In this document: piece by piece, positions 53,810 through 64,000 of the stretch
Layout of the letters: every line of letters begins with the position of its first letter
Position numbering within the stretch: position 1 is the stretch's first letter
Assembly: GCF_000300005.1 (NCBI RefSeq)
Contig: NC_018691.1
Location: forward strand, 1,116,001 to 1,180,000
Direction of reading: 5' to 3'
Source: Alloalcanivorax dieselolei B5
GTDB taxonomy: Bacteria > Pseudomonadota > Gammaproteobacteria > Pseudomonadales > Alcanivoracaceae
DNA: 64,000 nucleotides
The notes under the pieces: generated by a model
What the model was told of the DNA's origin: nothing
Database searches by the model: none
The model's input: the letters and a program-made list of their open reading frames with translations, nothing else
Made by a program: the position numbers and the translations under genes

Positions 53810-54599
53810 GGGGCCTCATTGTTTCCATTGTATTGGCGTCGGTGTTGGTAGTGACGTCGGTGTTGGTAGTGGCGTCGATGTCGGAGCCGGGTTCGGTGAT
53901 TCCGGGTGCCGCCGGGACAGCGGATGTCCGCACATTATACAAACCATGGCGGCGGATATGCGCTTCCACCACCGGGGTCAGGGCACGGCATTGTCCCCGG
54001 TACTCCAGTGCCTCGCGGATGGCGGTGGCGGAAATGTCCATGTGCGGATGCGTCAGCATCAGCCGGCGCCCCGCCGGGAGTGCCTGCAGCAGGCGTGGCC
54101 GGCCCCGCGGAAAGGCCTTTTCCACCGCCGGCAGCGGTGCTGGCGCGCCGGGGCGAGGCACCACCGCCAGATGGCACAAGGCGGCGAAGCGACGCCAGCC
54201 GTGCCATTGATGCAGGCTGGCGAAGCTGTCGGCGCCGATCATGAACACCAATGGCCGCCGCCGGCCAATGAGGCGGCGAAAGTGCTGCAACGTCAGATGA
54301 GTGTAGGACGGGCCGGCCTGGCGCAACTCCCAGTCATCCGCCAGCAGGGCCGGATGTCCGGCACAGGCCAGACGCACCATGGCCAGGCGCTCGCCGGCGT
54401 CCGCCAGGGGCTGGGGCCGGTGTGGCGGTACCGCATTGGGCAGCAACCGCACCGGCGCGTTACCGAGCGCCTGGGATACGGCCAGGGCGGCGCGCACATG
54501 AGCACCGTGAACCGGGTCGAAGGTGCCACCGAAAAGAATCAGCGGCTTCACGCCGCTGATTTCGGATGTCGGACGTCGCACGTCGGACGCTTTAAACAT
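53799..54599 (-). CDS. nadD: Nicotinate-nucleotide adenylyltransferase NadD with repeat tail
   Basis: A 266-aa NaMN adenylyltransferase in NAD synthesis. [20 protein letters not shown] (nucleotidyl-transferase GGTFDPxH) near residue 20, [16 protein letters not shown] near residue 125, and ISATAIR near residue 185. After HGLYN the core normally ends, but here about 45 residues follow, including TNTD-type hexapeptide repeats. The start is uncertain: ATG 54599 follows CGGAAGAC, GTG 54551 is an alternative just before the core. The end overlaps rsfS by 11 bp. Confidence 0.88.
   Translation of the reverse strand: MFKASDVRRPTSEISGVKPLILFGGTFDPVHGAHVRAALAVSQALGNAPVRLLPNAVPPHRPQPLADAGERLAMVRLACAGHPALLADDWELRQAGPSYTHLTLQHFRRLIGRRRPLVFMIGADSFASLHQWHGWRRFAALCHLAVVPRPGAPAPLPAVEKAFPRGRPRLLQALPAGRRLMLTHPHMDISATAIREALEYRGQCRALTPVVEAHIRRHGLYNVRTSAVPAAPGITEPGSDIDATTNTDVTTNTDANTMETMRPHEF
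53836..53885 (-). repeat. nadD: 18-bp tandem repeat in the 3' end of nadD
   Basis: Units of 18 bp (plus strand GRCGTCGGTGTTGGTAGT) repeat about 2.7 times at 53836-53885, encoding a [12 protein letters not shown]-type peptide repeat in the NadD tail. The unit length keeps the frame, so copy number could vary without disrupting rsfS. Confidence 0.85.
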
Positions 54600-54688
54600 G
54601 AAGTCTTCCGGCAAGCGGGGGAAGCGAATGTCCGTTGGCGGAAATTCGATTCGTTTTCTGCGGCAAACCCGGCATCGTAACGGCGGCC

Positions 54689-55957
54689 TTACTGGCGCAC
54701 ATGCCCGTCGCCCAGTACCACCCATTTTTGACTGGTCAGCCCTTCCAGACCCACCGGGCCCCGGGCATGGAGCTTGTCGGTGGAAATGCCGATCTCCGCG
54801 CCAAGGCCGTATTCGAAGCCGTCGGCGAAGCGAGTGGAAGCGTTGACCATCACCGAGCTGGAATCCACTTCGGCGAGAAAACGCCGTGCCCGGGTGTAAT
54901 TCTCGGTGATGATCGCCTCGCTGTGCTGGGAACTGTAGCGATGGATGTGATCCATGGCCTGATCCAGATCATCGACGAGGCGAATGGCCAGAATCGGCGC
55001 CAGATACTCTTCTTCCCAGTCGCTTTCGGTGGCGGCGGTAATGTCTTTCAGCAGCGCCCGGGTGCGTTCGCAGCCACGCAACTCCACACCCTCTTCCCGG
55101 TACATCCGGGCCAGCTCCGGCAGCACCGTGGCGGCGATGTCCTGGTGCACCAGCAGCGTTTCCATGGTGTTGCAGGTGCCGTAGCGCTGGGTCTTGGCGT
55201 TGTAGGCGACTTTGATCGCCTTGTCGGCATCGGCGTCCACATCGATGTAGGTGTGGCAGTTGCCGTCCAGATGTTTGATCACCGGCACCCGGGCTTCGCG
55301 GCTGATGCGCTCGATCAGGCCCTTGCCGCCGCGGGGAACGATCACGTCCACGTATTCGGGGTGGGTGATCAACTCGCCCACGGCGGCACGGTCGGTGGTT
55401 TCCAGTACCTGTACCGCGGTTTCCGGCAGGCCGGCGGCGGCCAGACCCTGACGCAGGCAGGCGGCGATGGCCTGGTTGGAATCAATGGCTTCGGAACCGC
55501 CACGCAGAATCGCTGCGTTGCCGGATTTCAGACACAGGGCCGCCGCGTCGATGGTGACGTTGGGGCGGGATTCGTAAATGATGCCGATCACGCCCAGGGG
55601 CACGCGCATGCGGCCCACCTGGATGCCGGAGGGACGATAGCTCAGATCGGTGATCTCTCCCACCGGATCGGCCAGCGCGATAACCTGCTCGAGCCCTTCC
55701 ACCATGCCCTCGAAGCGCGCCGGGGTCAGTTCCAGGCGATCCAGCAAGGCCGCGTCCAGGCCATTGTCGCGGCCCCGCGCCAGGTCGCCCTGGTTGGCGG
55801 CGAGAATGGTGTCACGGTGCTCGCGCAACGCCCCGGCGATGGCCATCAGGGCGTTGTTCTTGTCACCGGCGCTGGCCCGGGCCATGGCCCGGGCGGCGTC
55901 GCGGGCGTGCTCGCCCACGTTGGCCATGTACTGCTGGATATCCATGTGTTCTGTCAT
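54689..55957 (-). CDS. proA: Glutamate-5-semialdehyde dehydrogenase (gamma-glutamyl phosphate reductase)
   Basis: A 422-aa NADPH-dependent reductase of proline synthesis, converting glutamyl-5-phosphate to glutamate semialdehyde. [37 protein letters not shown] near residue 115, [33 protein letters not shown] near residue 195, and the catalytic Cys in [14 protein letters not shown] near residue 250. ATG 55957 or the in-frame ATG four codons later may be used; neither has a strong ribosome site. It precedes nadD by about 90 bp. Confidence 0.94.
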   Translation of the reverse strand: MTEHMDIQQYMANVGEHARDAARAMARASAGDKNNALMAIAGALREHRDTILAANQGDLARGRDNGLDAALLDRLELTPARFEGMVEGLEQVIALADPVGEITDLSYRPSGIQVGRMRVPLGVIGIIYESRPNVTIDAAALCLKSGNAAILRGGSEAIDSNQAIAACLRQGLAAAGLPETAVQVLETTDRAAVGELITHPEYVDVIVPRGGKGLIERISREARVPVIKHLDGNCHTYIDVDADADKAIKVAYNAKTQRYGTCNTMETLLVHQDIAATVLPELARMYREEGVELRGCERTRALLKDITAATESDWEEEYLAPILAIRLVDDLDQAMDHIHRYSSQHSEAIITENYTRARRFLAEVDSSSVMVNASTRFADGFEYGLGAEIGISTDKLHARGPVGLEGLTSQKWVVLGDGHVRQ

Positions 55958-56018
55958 GCCGTGTCGATCGGAAGCCCCATAGTATAGGTGCAGGACGACA
56001 GCGGCGAAACCGGCGCCT

Positions 56019-56876
56019 TCACGCCGGCCCGGTGCGGGCTTCCAGGACCCGTACCATCGGGGTGCGGCGGGTGCGCGGAATGGGCAGTTGCTGGTAGTAA
56101 TCCGCCGGGTCGTGAATGTCGAGGCCGTGGAAACCGAGGGTGCGAAAGTGGCTGCGGCTCTCCTCGTCGGAATCGAAATGGAAGCTGACCTGGCTGCGGG
56201 ACAGGACTCCGAGCAGGCCGCCCAGGGTTTTCAGGGTCCGCTGGAAACGGCGATTGGCGTAGAGCGGATAGTTGTCGGTGAGATAACGGCCATCGGGAAA
56301 GCCGGCCAGTGACGCCGCCAGCCGTTGCCAGAACGGGCTGATCGAGGCCAGCGAGAAATAATTGATCAGGCCTTCGGTGACCACCGCCACCGGCTTGTCC
56401 GGGTCGAAGCGGGCCAGCAAGGCGGGCACGCTGTCATCGCCCTGTTCCAGCAGAATATTCACGGTTTCCACCCGGTGCCGGTCGCCAAGCGCCCCCAGCC
56501 GTGCTAGCAGCCGCCGTTTGCGCCGGGCCATGTCCGGCAGATCCGCTTCCACATAGGTGATGCCGGAGTGCTGCTGACGAAAACGACAACCGCGTGGGCT
56601 CAGACCACAGGCGATTTCCAGAATCTGCACGTCCGGATAGCGTTGGATCAGTGACTGCAGGCGGGCGTTGATGAGGTAATGGCGTTGCAACAGGAAAGTG
56701 CGGATATTGCCGCCCAGCAGTTGTTTGCCCGCCGCCTCGAAGGGGGTCATCGCATGGTACAGCAAGGCCCCGACGGGGGTCTGGAAAGCCGCCGAGGAAA
56801 GCCCGTTCCGCACCCATACCTGGCCGGTATAAAGAGCAGTAAAGCTGATCGAAGAGGTGTCCAGACGCTGCGGCAT
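56019..56876 (-). CDS. Class I SAM-dependent methyltransferase, LCMT/TcmP-like
   Basis: A 285-aa methyltransferase of the leucine carboxyl methyltransferase/TcmP group. [22 protein letters not shown] near residue 80 is the AdoMet-binding Motif I, and [17 protein letters not shown] near residue 107 supplies the acidic and basic residues typical of the group; [13 protein letters not shown] near residue 160 is motif IV-like. Substrate unknown. It lies between proA and holA on the same strand but seems a separate insertion in the otherwise conserved gene order. Confidence 0.82.
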   Translation of the reverse strand: MPQRLDTSSISFTALYTGQVWVRNGLSSAAFQTPVGALLYHAMTPFEAAGKQLLGGNIRTFLLQRHYLINARLQSLIQRYPDVQILEIACGLSPRGCRFRQQHSGITYVEADLPDMARRKRRLLARLGALGDRHRVETVNILLEQGDDSVPALLARFDPDKPVAVVTEGLINYFSLASISPFWQRLAASLAGFPDGRYLTDNYPLYANRRFQRTLKTLGGLLGVLSRSQVSFHFDSDEESRSHFRTLGFHGLDIHDPADYYQQLPIPRTRRTPMVRVLEARTGPA

Positions 56877-57282
56877 GGTTCTTTCCTGGCGACGATGGAA
56901 TCCGGTTCATGGACCCTAGCAGAGTGGCGGGCTCCGAGCGGGCCAATCCGGGACCAGCCCGCTGTCGTCGAGAAAGGACTGGATTCAGGCCAGACGGTGA
57001 TGCGTGGCCATCATGGCGATAATTCTGGTGGTGCCGGAATGACGACCTGGTCGGTAGATATCGAAAAGGGCAGGTCCAGAGTACGGGTTGGCGGATAACC
57101 ACCTTTGGCCGGTTCATTGGCCGGATAACGTGACTCTGTAGGTCGCATAGCCAAAGGGTTTGTGCCGGATTTATTCTTTTTTTAAGCGTGTTTGGGGCCG
57201 GTTCCGCCAAGCGCTGATCTGTATGGGCCTTCCGCTGTCTTTGATGGAGGGTAACCTCATCTTTCTCCAGATCACGTCTGGT
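56877..57282. other. Gap of 406 bp without recognised genes
   Basis: No convincing protein or RNA gene was found. An A/T-rich stretch at 57171-57187 (TTTATTCTTTTTTT on the plus strand) lies without an adjacent stem. The promoter of the methyltransferase gene should lie at the left end, but I could not place it. Confidence 0.5.
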
Positions 57283-58287
57283 CTATCTTTCCAGAATCGG
57301 CGGCAGAGGCTGGCCGGTAAGACGCAGCACCAGGCTGCTGAGGTGTTTCCAGGGATCGCCGGGGGCCATGCCCTTGACGGTGCGGTCGGCGCGGATCGCC
57401 AGGGCCTGGGCCTGATGCAACTGGCGCGGCCGCAGGCGCGAAGCCTGGGTTTCCATGGCGCGTATCCGGGCGGGCGGCATGCGCGGCGGGTTGCCGCCGG
57501 AGAGCAGGGCGTCCAGGCCGCGCAGGTGGCGGCTCAGGGCCCACAGGATCACCGGCGGTTCCACGCCCTCGGCCCGCAGTGTTCGCAGGATCCGCAGGGC
57601 GCGGGCGGGATCGCCCTGGGCGGTGGCGTCGGTGAGATCGAAAGGTGTGTAACGGCTGGAATCGCCCACCGACTGTTGCACGGTTTCCGGTGTGATGTGG
57701 CCGTCCTCGGCCAGCAGGGCCAGTTTGTCCACCTCCTGGGCGGCGGCCAGCAGATTGCCTTCGCTGCGCTGGATCAGCAGTTCCAGGGCGTCTTCGTCCG
57801 CTTTGAGGCCACGGCTGGCCAGACGGTCCCGCAACCAGGGGTAAAGCTGGCGTCCTTCCACCGGCCAGATCTCGATGACCGCGCCGCAACCGTCCAGCGC
57901 CTTGACCCAGGCGCTGCCCCAGTCTTTGCGGCGGTCCAGCCGCGAGCAGCGGATCAGCAGCAGGGTGTCGGGGGACGGGGTGGCCATCAGGTCCCGCAGG
58001 ATCTGGCTGCCCGCTTTGTCCGGGCGCTTGTCGTTGAGTACCACCTCGAGGATCCGGCGGCCGCCAAACAGGCTCAGGCTTTGCGCTTCGTTGAGCAGGG
58101 CATTCCAGTCGATGCCGGTGTCGGCGCTGAAACGTTGCCGCTCCTCGAAACCGCGCTGGCGGGCCGCGGCGCGCAAGGCATCAAGGGTCTCGTCCTGTTG
58201 CAAGGGCTCGTCGCCGGCCACCAGATAGACCGGCAGCAGCGCTTCGCCCTTGAGGTGCTTGCCCAGTTGGTCCGCACGCAGCCGCAT
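57283..58287 (-). CDS. holA: DNA polymerase III delta subunit HolA
   Basis: A 334-aa subunit of the clamp-loading complex that opens the beta clamp. MRLRADQLGKHLKGEALLPVYLVAGDEPLQQDETLDALR at the start is the diagnostic DNA-pol3-delta block (VAGDEPL), followed by the SLSLFGGRRILEVVL segment near residue 70 and the collar-domain region GVEPPVILWALSRHLR near residue 240. It ends before the leuS-lptE-holA boundary and lies five bases after the lptE stop, co-transcribed. Confidence 0.92.
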   Translation of the reverse strand: MRLRADQLGKHLKGEALLPVYLVAGDEPLQQDETLDALRAAARQRGFEERQRFSADTGIDWNALLNEAQSLSLFGGRRILEVVLNDKRPDKAGSQILRDLMATPSPDTLLLIRCSRLDRRKDWGSAWVKALDGCGAVIEIWPVEGRQLYPWLRDRLASRGLKADEDALELLIQRSEGNLLAAAQEVDKLALLAEDGHITPETVQQSVGDSSRYTPFDLTDATAQGDPARALRILRTLRAEGVEPPVILWALSRHLRGLDALLSGGNPPRMPPARIRAMETQASRLRPRQLHQAQALAIRADRTVKGMAPGDPWKHLSSLVLRLTGQPLPPILER

Positions 58288-58292
58288 GGCGG

Positions 58293-58796
58293 TCAGTCCT
58301 GTTGTACTTTGCGGGAAGCGTCCGCCAACTGGTTGATCAGGCGGTAGACGATGTCGTCGTACAGGTCCTGGCGGATCATCTCTTCCTCATCGGAAGAGGC
58401 GGTGATGTTGTCCGGGTAGTAGGCCAGGTTACGCAGTGCCCTGATGTGGCGGGGCGGGTTGAGCGGCGCCTGGGTGTCGCGGTCGATCAACTGCCACACC
58501 AGCTCGTAATGCAGTTCCAGTTCAGCGATCCGCCCGCGCTCGTCCACCGCCGCCGTGCGCCGGTCCCAACGTTCGTCGATGACCCTGATCACGTAGGGCG
58601 ACTCGTTGTGCAGCAGCACGCCCAGCGGCGTCAGTTCCCGTTCCAGGGTGTAACGTAACCGGGCAGTGCCGCCGGCCAGGGTCACGCTTTCGAACTGCGG
58701 CGTGTGGGTCTGGCCGCGTAGCTGCCAGCCGCTGCACGCTGTCAGCAGGAGCGTGGCGAGAACAAGCAACAGCGTGCGATGCGGGACGAGCGTCAT
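58293..58796 (-). CDS. lptE: LPS-assembly lipoprotein LptE
   Basis: A 167-aa lipoprotein plugging the LptD barrel in lipopolysaccharide export. Signal with lipobox LTAC (Cys21, MTLVPHRTLLLVLATLLLTACSGWQLRGQ), a GWQLRG stretch right after the lipid Cys typical of LptE/RlpB, ELELHYELVWQLIDRDTQAPL near residue 92 and the DDIVYRLINQLADA end. It lies between leuS and holA, the usual place. Confidence 0.92.
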   Translation of the reverse strand: MTLVPHRTLLLVLATLLLTACSGWQLRGQTHTPQFESVTLAGGTARLRYTLERELTPLGVLLHNESPYVIRVIDERWDRRTAAVDERGRIAELELHYELVWQLIDRDTQAPLNPPRHIRALRNLAYYPDNITASSDEEEMIRQDLYDDIVYRLINQLADASRKVQQD

Positions 58797-58823
58797 GAAG
58801 ATCTCCGTGAGCTGCCGGTCTTC

Positions 58824-61301
<2,478 letters not shown>

Positions 61302-61427
61302 TCAGTCGGTGTCTGTCAGTGTGTCGTCGCGTAAGTCGTGTCACATGGCTGACGAACGGTGTACGGGTCGGGCACATAACATAAAAGGAAACATAGGATA
61401 CATGAGCGGGGCGCGGGCAGACAGCGA

Positions 61428-62054
61428 ATGGACGAGGTAATGATTCTGGGCATGGTGGCGCTGGTGATGGCCGCTGCCACCTTGCCGGCGGTGGTCGCTC
61501 GGTTCTACCCGCCGGTGCCGCCACGGCGTGGCTCGTCGCCGCCACGGGCGGTGGTGGTGCTGGGGGCAGGCCGGCGCCGTGATGGCGATGGTTACCGTCT
61601 CAACACGCTGGGCCTGAAGCGGTTGCGGGTGGCGTTGGAACTGGCCCGCGAGCGGCAATTGCCGTTATTGCTTTGCGGTGGCGCCCCCGGCGCCGAGGCG
61701 CTGCTTCCAGAGCAATCCGAAGCCGCGCTGATGGCCGAGGTGGTGCGCCGGACCTGGCCGGATGCGCCCCTGATGCTGGAACCGGAGAGCCGCAATACCT
61801 GGGAAAACGCGGTAATGGCGGCCCGGGTTCTGCGTCTTCGCGGTATCGAGAGCCTGGTGCTGGTCACCGATCAGGCCCATCTGTGCCGGGCCACGCTTTG
61901 TTTTCAAGCCCAGCACCTTGAAGTGACGTCCCATGCGGTGACTTCCCTGCCACGCCGCCCCTGGATGCCCTCCGCCGGGGCGTTGTCACAGATGCCGGTG
62001 ATCTGGCGCGAATGGCTGGCGCTGATCTGGTATCACTGCAAATACCCGTTGTGA
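61428..62054 (+). CDS. YdcF/ElyC-like DUF218 protein
   Basis: A 208-aa DUF218-family protein: short N-terminal membrane helix (VMILGMVALVMAAATLPAVVARF), then VVVLGAGRRRDGDGYRLN near residue 43, LPLLLCGGAPGAEALLPEQSEAALM near residue 80 and ENTWENAVMAARVLRLRGIESLVLVTDQAHL (residues 124-155). The family (SanA, ElyC, YdcF) is implicated in envelope processes and nucleotide binding. Divergent from leuS, convergent with the DASS gene. Confidence 0.85.
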   Translation: MDEVMILGMVALVMAAATLPAVVARFYPPVPPRRGSSPPRAVVVLGAGRRRDGDGYRLNTLGLKRLRVALELARERQLPLLLCGGAPGAEALLPEQSEAALMAEVVRRTWPDAPLMLEPESRNTWENAVMAARVLRLRGIESLVLVTDQAHLCRATLCFQAQHLEVTSHAVTSLPRRPWMPSAGALSQMPVIWREWLALIWYHCKYPL

Positions 62055-62067
62055 TAATCGCGGTCCT

Positions 62068-63525
62068 TTACCAGATGGTCCTCACCAGCACATAGCTGAG
62101 CAGGGTCACCACCACGATGCCCACCAGGTTCAGGAAGAAGCCGGCGCGGATCATGTCGCCGATGCGCAGATGGCCGGTGCCGAAAACAATCGCATTGGGC
62201 GGCGTCGCCACCGGCATCATGAAGGCGCAACTGGCGGCGATGGCGGCGGGAATCGCCAGCAGTTCCGGTGACATGCCCTGGGATACCGCCAGGGCGCCGA
62301 GCAATGGTAAAAACGCCGCGGCGGTGGCGGTGTTGGAGGTCACCTCGGTGAGGAAGATGATCACCATCACCACCATGCCGATCAACAGGATCAGCGGCAG
62401 GAAGCCAAGCGCGCCCATGCCCTGGGCGATCCAGTCGGCGAGGCCGGTGGCGCGGATCTGGGCGGCCAGGGACAGACCGCCGCCGAACAGCAGCAGCACG
62501 CCCCAGGGCAGCTTGCCGGCGTGGCCCCAGCTCATCAGGAAATCCCGGTTTTTGATGCTCACCGGCACCAGGAACAAGGCGATGGCTGCCGCCATGGCAA
62601 TGCTGGTGTCGTTGATTCCCGGCACGACTTTGGCGATCAGGGGCTGGAATACCCAGGCGAAGGCGGCGCACACAAAGACCACCGCGACCCCTTTCTCGCC
62701 CCGGGACAACGGCCCCAGCGCCTTGAGTTCGTCGTTGATCAGGGCATCGCTGTCGGCCAGCTTTTCCGCTTTGCGCAGGCCACCCCGGGTCAGCCACAGC
62801 CAGGTGACGCCCAGCATCACCACCGACACCGGCACACCCACCAGCATCCATTGTCCGAAGCCGATATGGATGTCGTAGTTGTCCTTCAGAAAGGCAATCA
62901 ACAGCGCGTTGGGCGGCGTGCCGATCAGGGTGCCGATGCCGCCGATGCTGGCGGCGTAGGCGATGCCCAGCAGCAGCCCGGTGGAGAGACGCTCACTGTG
63001 CGGGTTGTCATCGCCCAACAGAGTGATCACCGACATACCGATGGGCAGCATCATGATCGAGGTGGCGGTATTGCTGACCCACATACTGAGGAAGGCGGTG
63101 GCCAGCATGAAGCCCGCCACCTGGTAGGCGGGCTGGCTGCCGACGGCACGCAACGTCATCAGGGCGATGCGTTTATGCAGATTCCAGCGTTCCATGGCCA
63201 GCCCCAGCATGAAGCCGCCGAGAAACAGAAAAATCGCCGGGTTGGCGTAGGGCGCGGACGCCTTGTCCACGGTGCTGATGCCCAGAGCCGGAGCCATCAG
63301 GATCGGCAACAGGGAGGTGACCGGAATCGGGATTGCTTCGGTGGACCACCAGGTGGCCATTAACAAGGTCAGGCCCACGGTGCGCCAGCCTGCTTCGCTC
63401 AGGGTGCCGGGCGGATCGGTCAGCAGGCAGGCCAGTAGCAATAGAGGTCCGAGGAACAGGCCGATCCAGGCGGCGAGATCGGTGTCTTTCTTGATTTCGG
63501 CCTGGTGCCGGGCAGCGTCGGTCAT
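62068..63525 (-). CDS. Anion:Na+ symporter, SLC13/DASS family
   Basis: A 485-aa, roughly 11-helix transporter of the divalent anion:Na+ symporter family for dicarboxylates, sulfate or phosphate. WWSTEAIPIPVTSLLPILMAP near residue 60, WVSNTATSIMMLPIGMSV near residue 150 (first SNT motif), and TEVTSNTATAAAFLPLLGAL near residue 395 (second SNT motif) are the Na+/anion-site hallmarks. ATG 63525 follows CAGGAGTCGTC; an upstream ATG adds 12 residues. Adjacent to a SulP transporter; sulfate or C4-dicarboxylate are the leading guesses. Confidence 0.9.
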   Translation of the reverse strand: MTDAARHQAEIKKDTDLAAWIGLFLGPLLLLACLLTDPPGTLSEAGWRTVGLTLLMATWWSTEAIPIPVTSLLPILMAPALGISTVDKASAPYANPAIFLFLGGFMLGLAMERWNLHKRIALMTLRAVGSQPAYQVAGFMLATAFLSMWVSNTATSIMMLPIGMSVITLLGDDNPHSERLSTGLLLGIAYAASIGGIGTLIGTPPNALLIAFLKDNYDIHIGFGQWMLVGVPVSVVMLGVTWLWLTRGGLRKAEKLADSDALINDELKALGPLSRGEKGVAVVFVCAAFAWVFQPLIAKVVPGINDTSIAMAAAIALFLVPVSIKNRDFLMSWGHAGKLPWGVLLLFGGGLSLAAQIRATGLADWIAQGMGALGFLPLILLIGMVVMVIIFLTEVTSNTATAAAFLPLLGALAVSQGMSPELLAIPAAIAASCAFMMPVATPPNAIVFGTGHLRIGDMIRAGFFLNLVGIVVVTLLSYVLVRTIW

Positions 63526-63601
63526 TGACGACTCCTGAGGCGCATAACGAAAAACAAACAAGTATGCACTCGGAGCCGGGCGTGGGGAATTAGACTTATC
63601 G

Positions 63602-64000
63602 CTAGCGCGGCGGGGCGAGACTTGCCGGATCCAGAGCCCGCAGGGCGTCGAAATGAGTCAGAAAGATCCGGCCGTGCAGGTGTTCCGGGAACGGCGAACG
63701 GCGCAAGCGATCCATCACCGGGCCCTTGACCTCGGACAGATGCAGCGTGACGCCGGCGTCCCCCAGCCGTTGATTGAGACTTTCCAGGCTGTCCAGGGCG
63801 CTGGCGTCGATCTGATTCACCGCCGAGCACAACAGCACCACATGGCGGATTTGCGGCCGCTGCATGACGCAGTCGTAGATCTGATCTTGCAGATGGCGGG
63901 CGTTGGCGAAGTAAAGGGATTCGTCCACCCGCAGCGACAGCACGGTGGCGGAGACCAGCACCTGATGCCGCTGCACATTGCGGAAATGCTCGGTGCCGGG
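63602..64000 (-). CDS. SulP-type anion transporter, C-terminal STAS domain (5' truncated)
   Basis: The frame is open to the right edge: PGTEHFRNVQRHQ then VLVSATVLSLRVDESLYFANARHL, the junction of SulP transporters into their cytoplasmic STAS domain, followed by VVLLCSAVNQIDASALDSLESLNQRL near visible residue 60 and the VKGPVMDRL helix. Only about 132 residues are visible; the membrane half lies outside. SulP proteins carry sulfate, bicarbonate or dicarboxylates, and the STAS domain regulates them. Confidence 0.85.
   Translation of the reverse strand, partial: PGTEHFRNVQRHQVLVSATVLSLRVDESLYFANARHLQDQIYDCVMQRPQIRHVVLLCSAVNQIDASALDSLESLNQRLGDAGVTLHLSEVKGPVMDRLRRSPFPEHLHGRIFLTHFDALRALDPASLAPPR

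Overview
The window is about 64 kb of GC-rich chromosomal DNA from a gammaproteobacterium. The lipA-lipB-ybeD-dat-dacC-rlpA-mltB-rodA-mrdA-rlmH-rsfS-nadD-proA...holA-lptE-leuS run, the NhaD antiporter, the pyrophosphate-type phosphofructokinase and the short-amide catabolic genes fit a marine oil-degrader type such as Alcanivorax/Alloalcanivorax. That assignment is inference from gene content; no rRNA or tRNA gene is present to confirm it. No phage, insertion sequence, CRISPR array or resistance island was seen.

Layout. (1) 1-7095: a peptide-type ABC importer (two permeases and a fused double ATPase), a lipoprotein alpha/beta hydrolase, a cytoplasmic alpha/beta hydrolase and a PcaB/adenylosuccinate-lyase-like lyase, tightly packed and probably one catabolic operon; its binding protein should lie left of the window. 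(2) 7121-10302: an SRPBCC/ArsR pair with a clear operator-promoter, a DUF2459 protein and the Na+/H+ antiporter nhaD. (3) 10303-16602: a TonB-dependent siderophore receptor, a PepSY membrane protein and a 64-residue membrane protein (an iron locus with a Fur-like site), then PPi-dependent phosphofructokinase and an orphan membrane protein. Three REPIN-like palindromes lie in this stretch. (4) 16603-29847: a urea/short-amide module made of a LuxR-type response regulator, a sensor kinase whose input half is an NCS1-type transporter, urtABCDE, aliphatic amidase amiE, the Clp-like ATPase amiB, formamidase fmdA and zinc-ribbon fmdB, closed by a terminator lying inside a 27-bp inverted repeat. (5) 30009-38284: a MaoC hydratase, a second Fur-like-controlled TonB receptor, mpl-ubiX, an exbB-exbD-exbD-tonB operon and an NlpE-like lipoprotein. 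(6) 38285-43436: a tiny membrane ORF beside nested palindromes, a GST, PBP4 (dacB), DUF6164, and a divergent CynX-type MFS/MarR pair. (7) 43443-61271: the conserved lipoate, cell-wall elongation, ribosome-maturation, NAD, proline, DNA polymerase delta, LptE and LeuRS block. (8) 61428-64000: a DUF218 protein, a SLC13/DASS anion transporter and the 3' end of a SulP transporter.

How the genes work together. The sensor/regulator pair probably perceives urea or an amide and drives uptake (UrtABCDE) and hydrolysis (AmiE, FmdA) to ammonia. No urease is in the window, so nitrogen release here would come from amides and formamide. The two receptors, the PepSY protein and the TonB-ExbB-ExbD operon form an iron-uptake set. 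The most striking unexplained points are the second ExbD, which has Asn where the essential membrane Asp should be, the transporter-kinase fusion with a cysteine cluster, a near-leaderless ArsR promoter with paired operators, a LeuRS without the leucine-specific insertion, a repeat-built NadD tail, and several structured intergenic regions.
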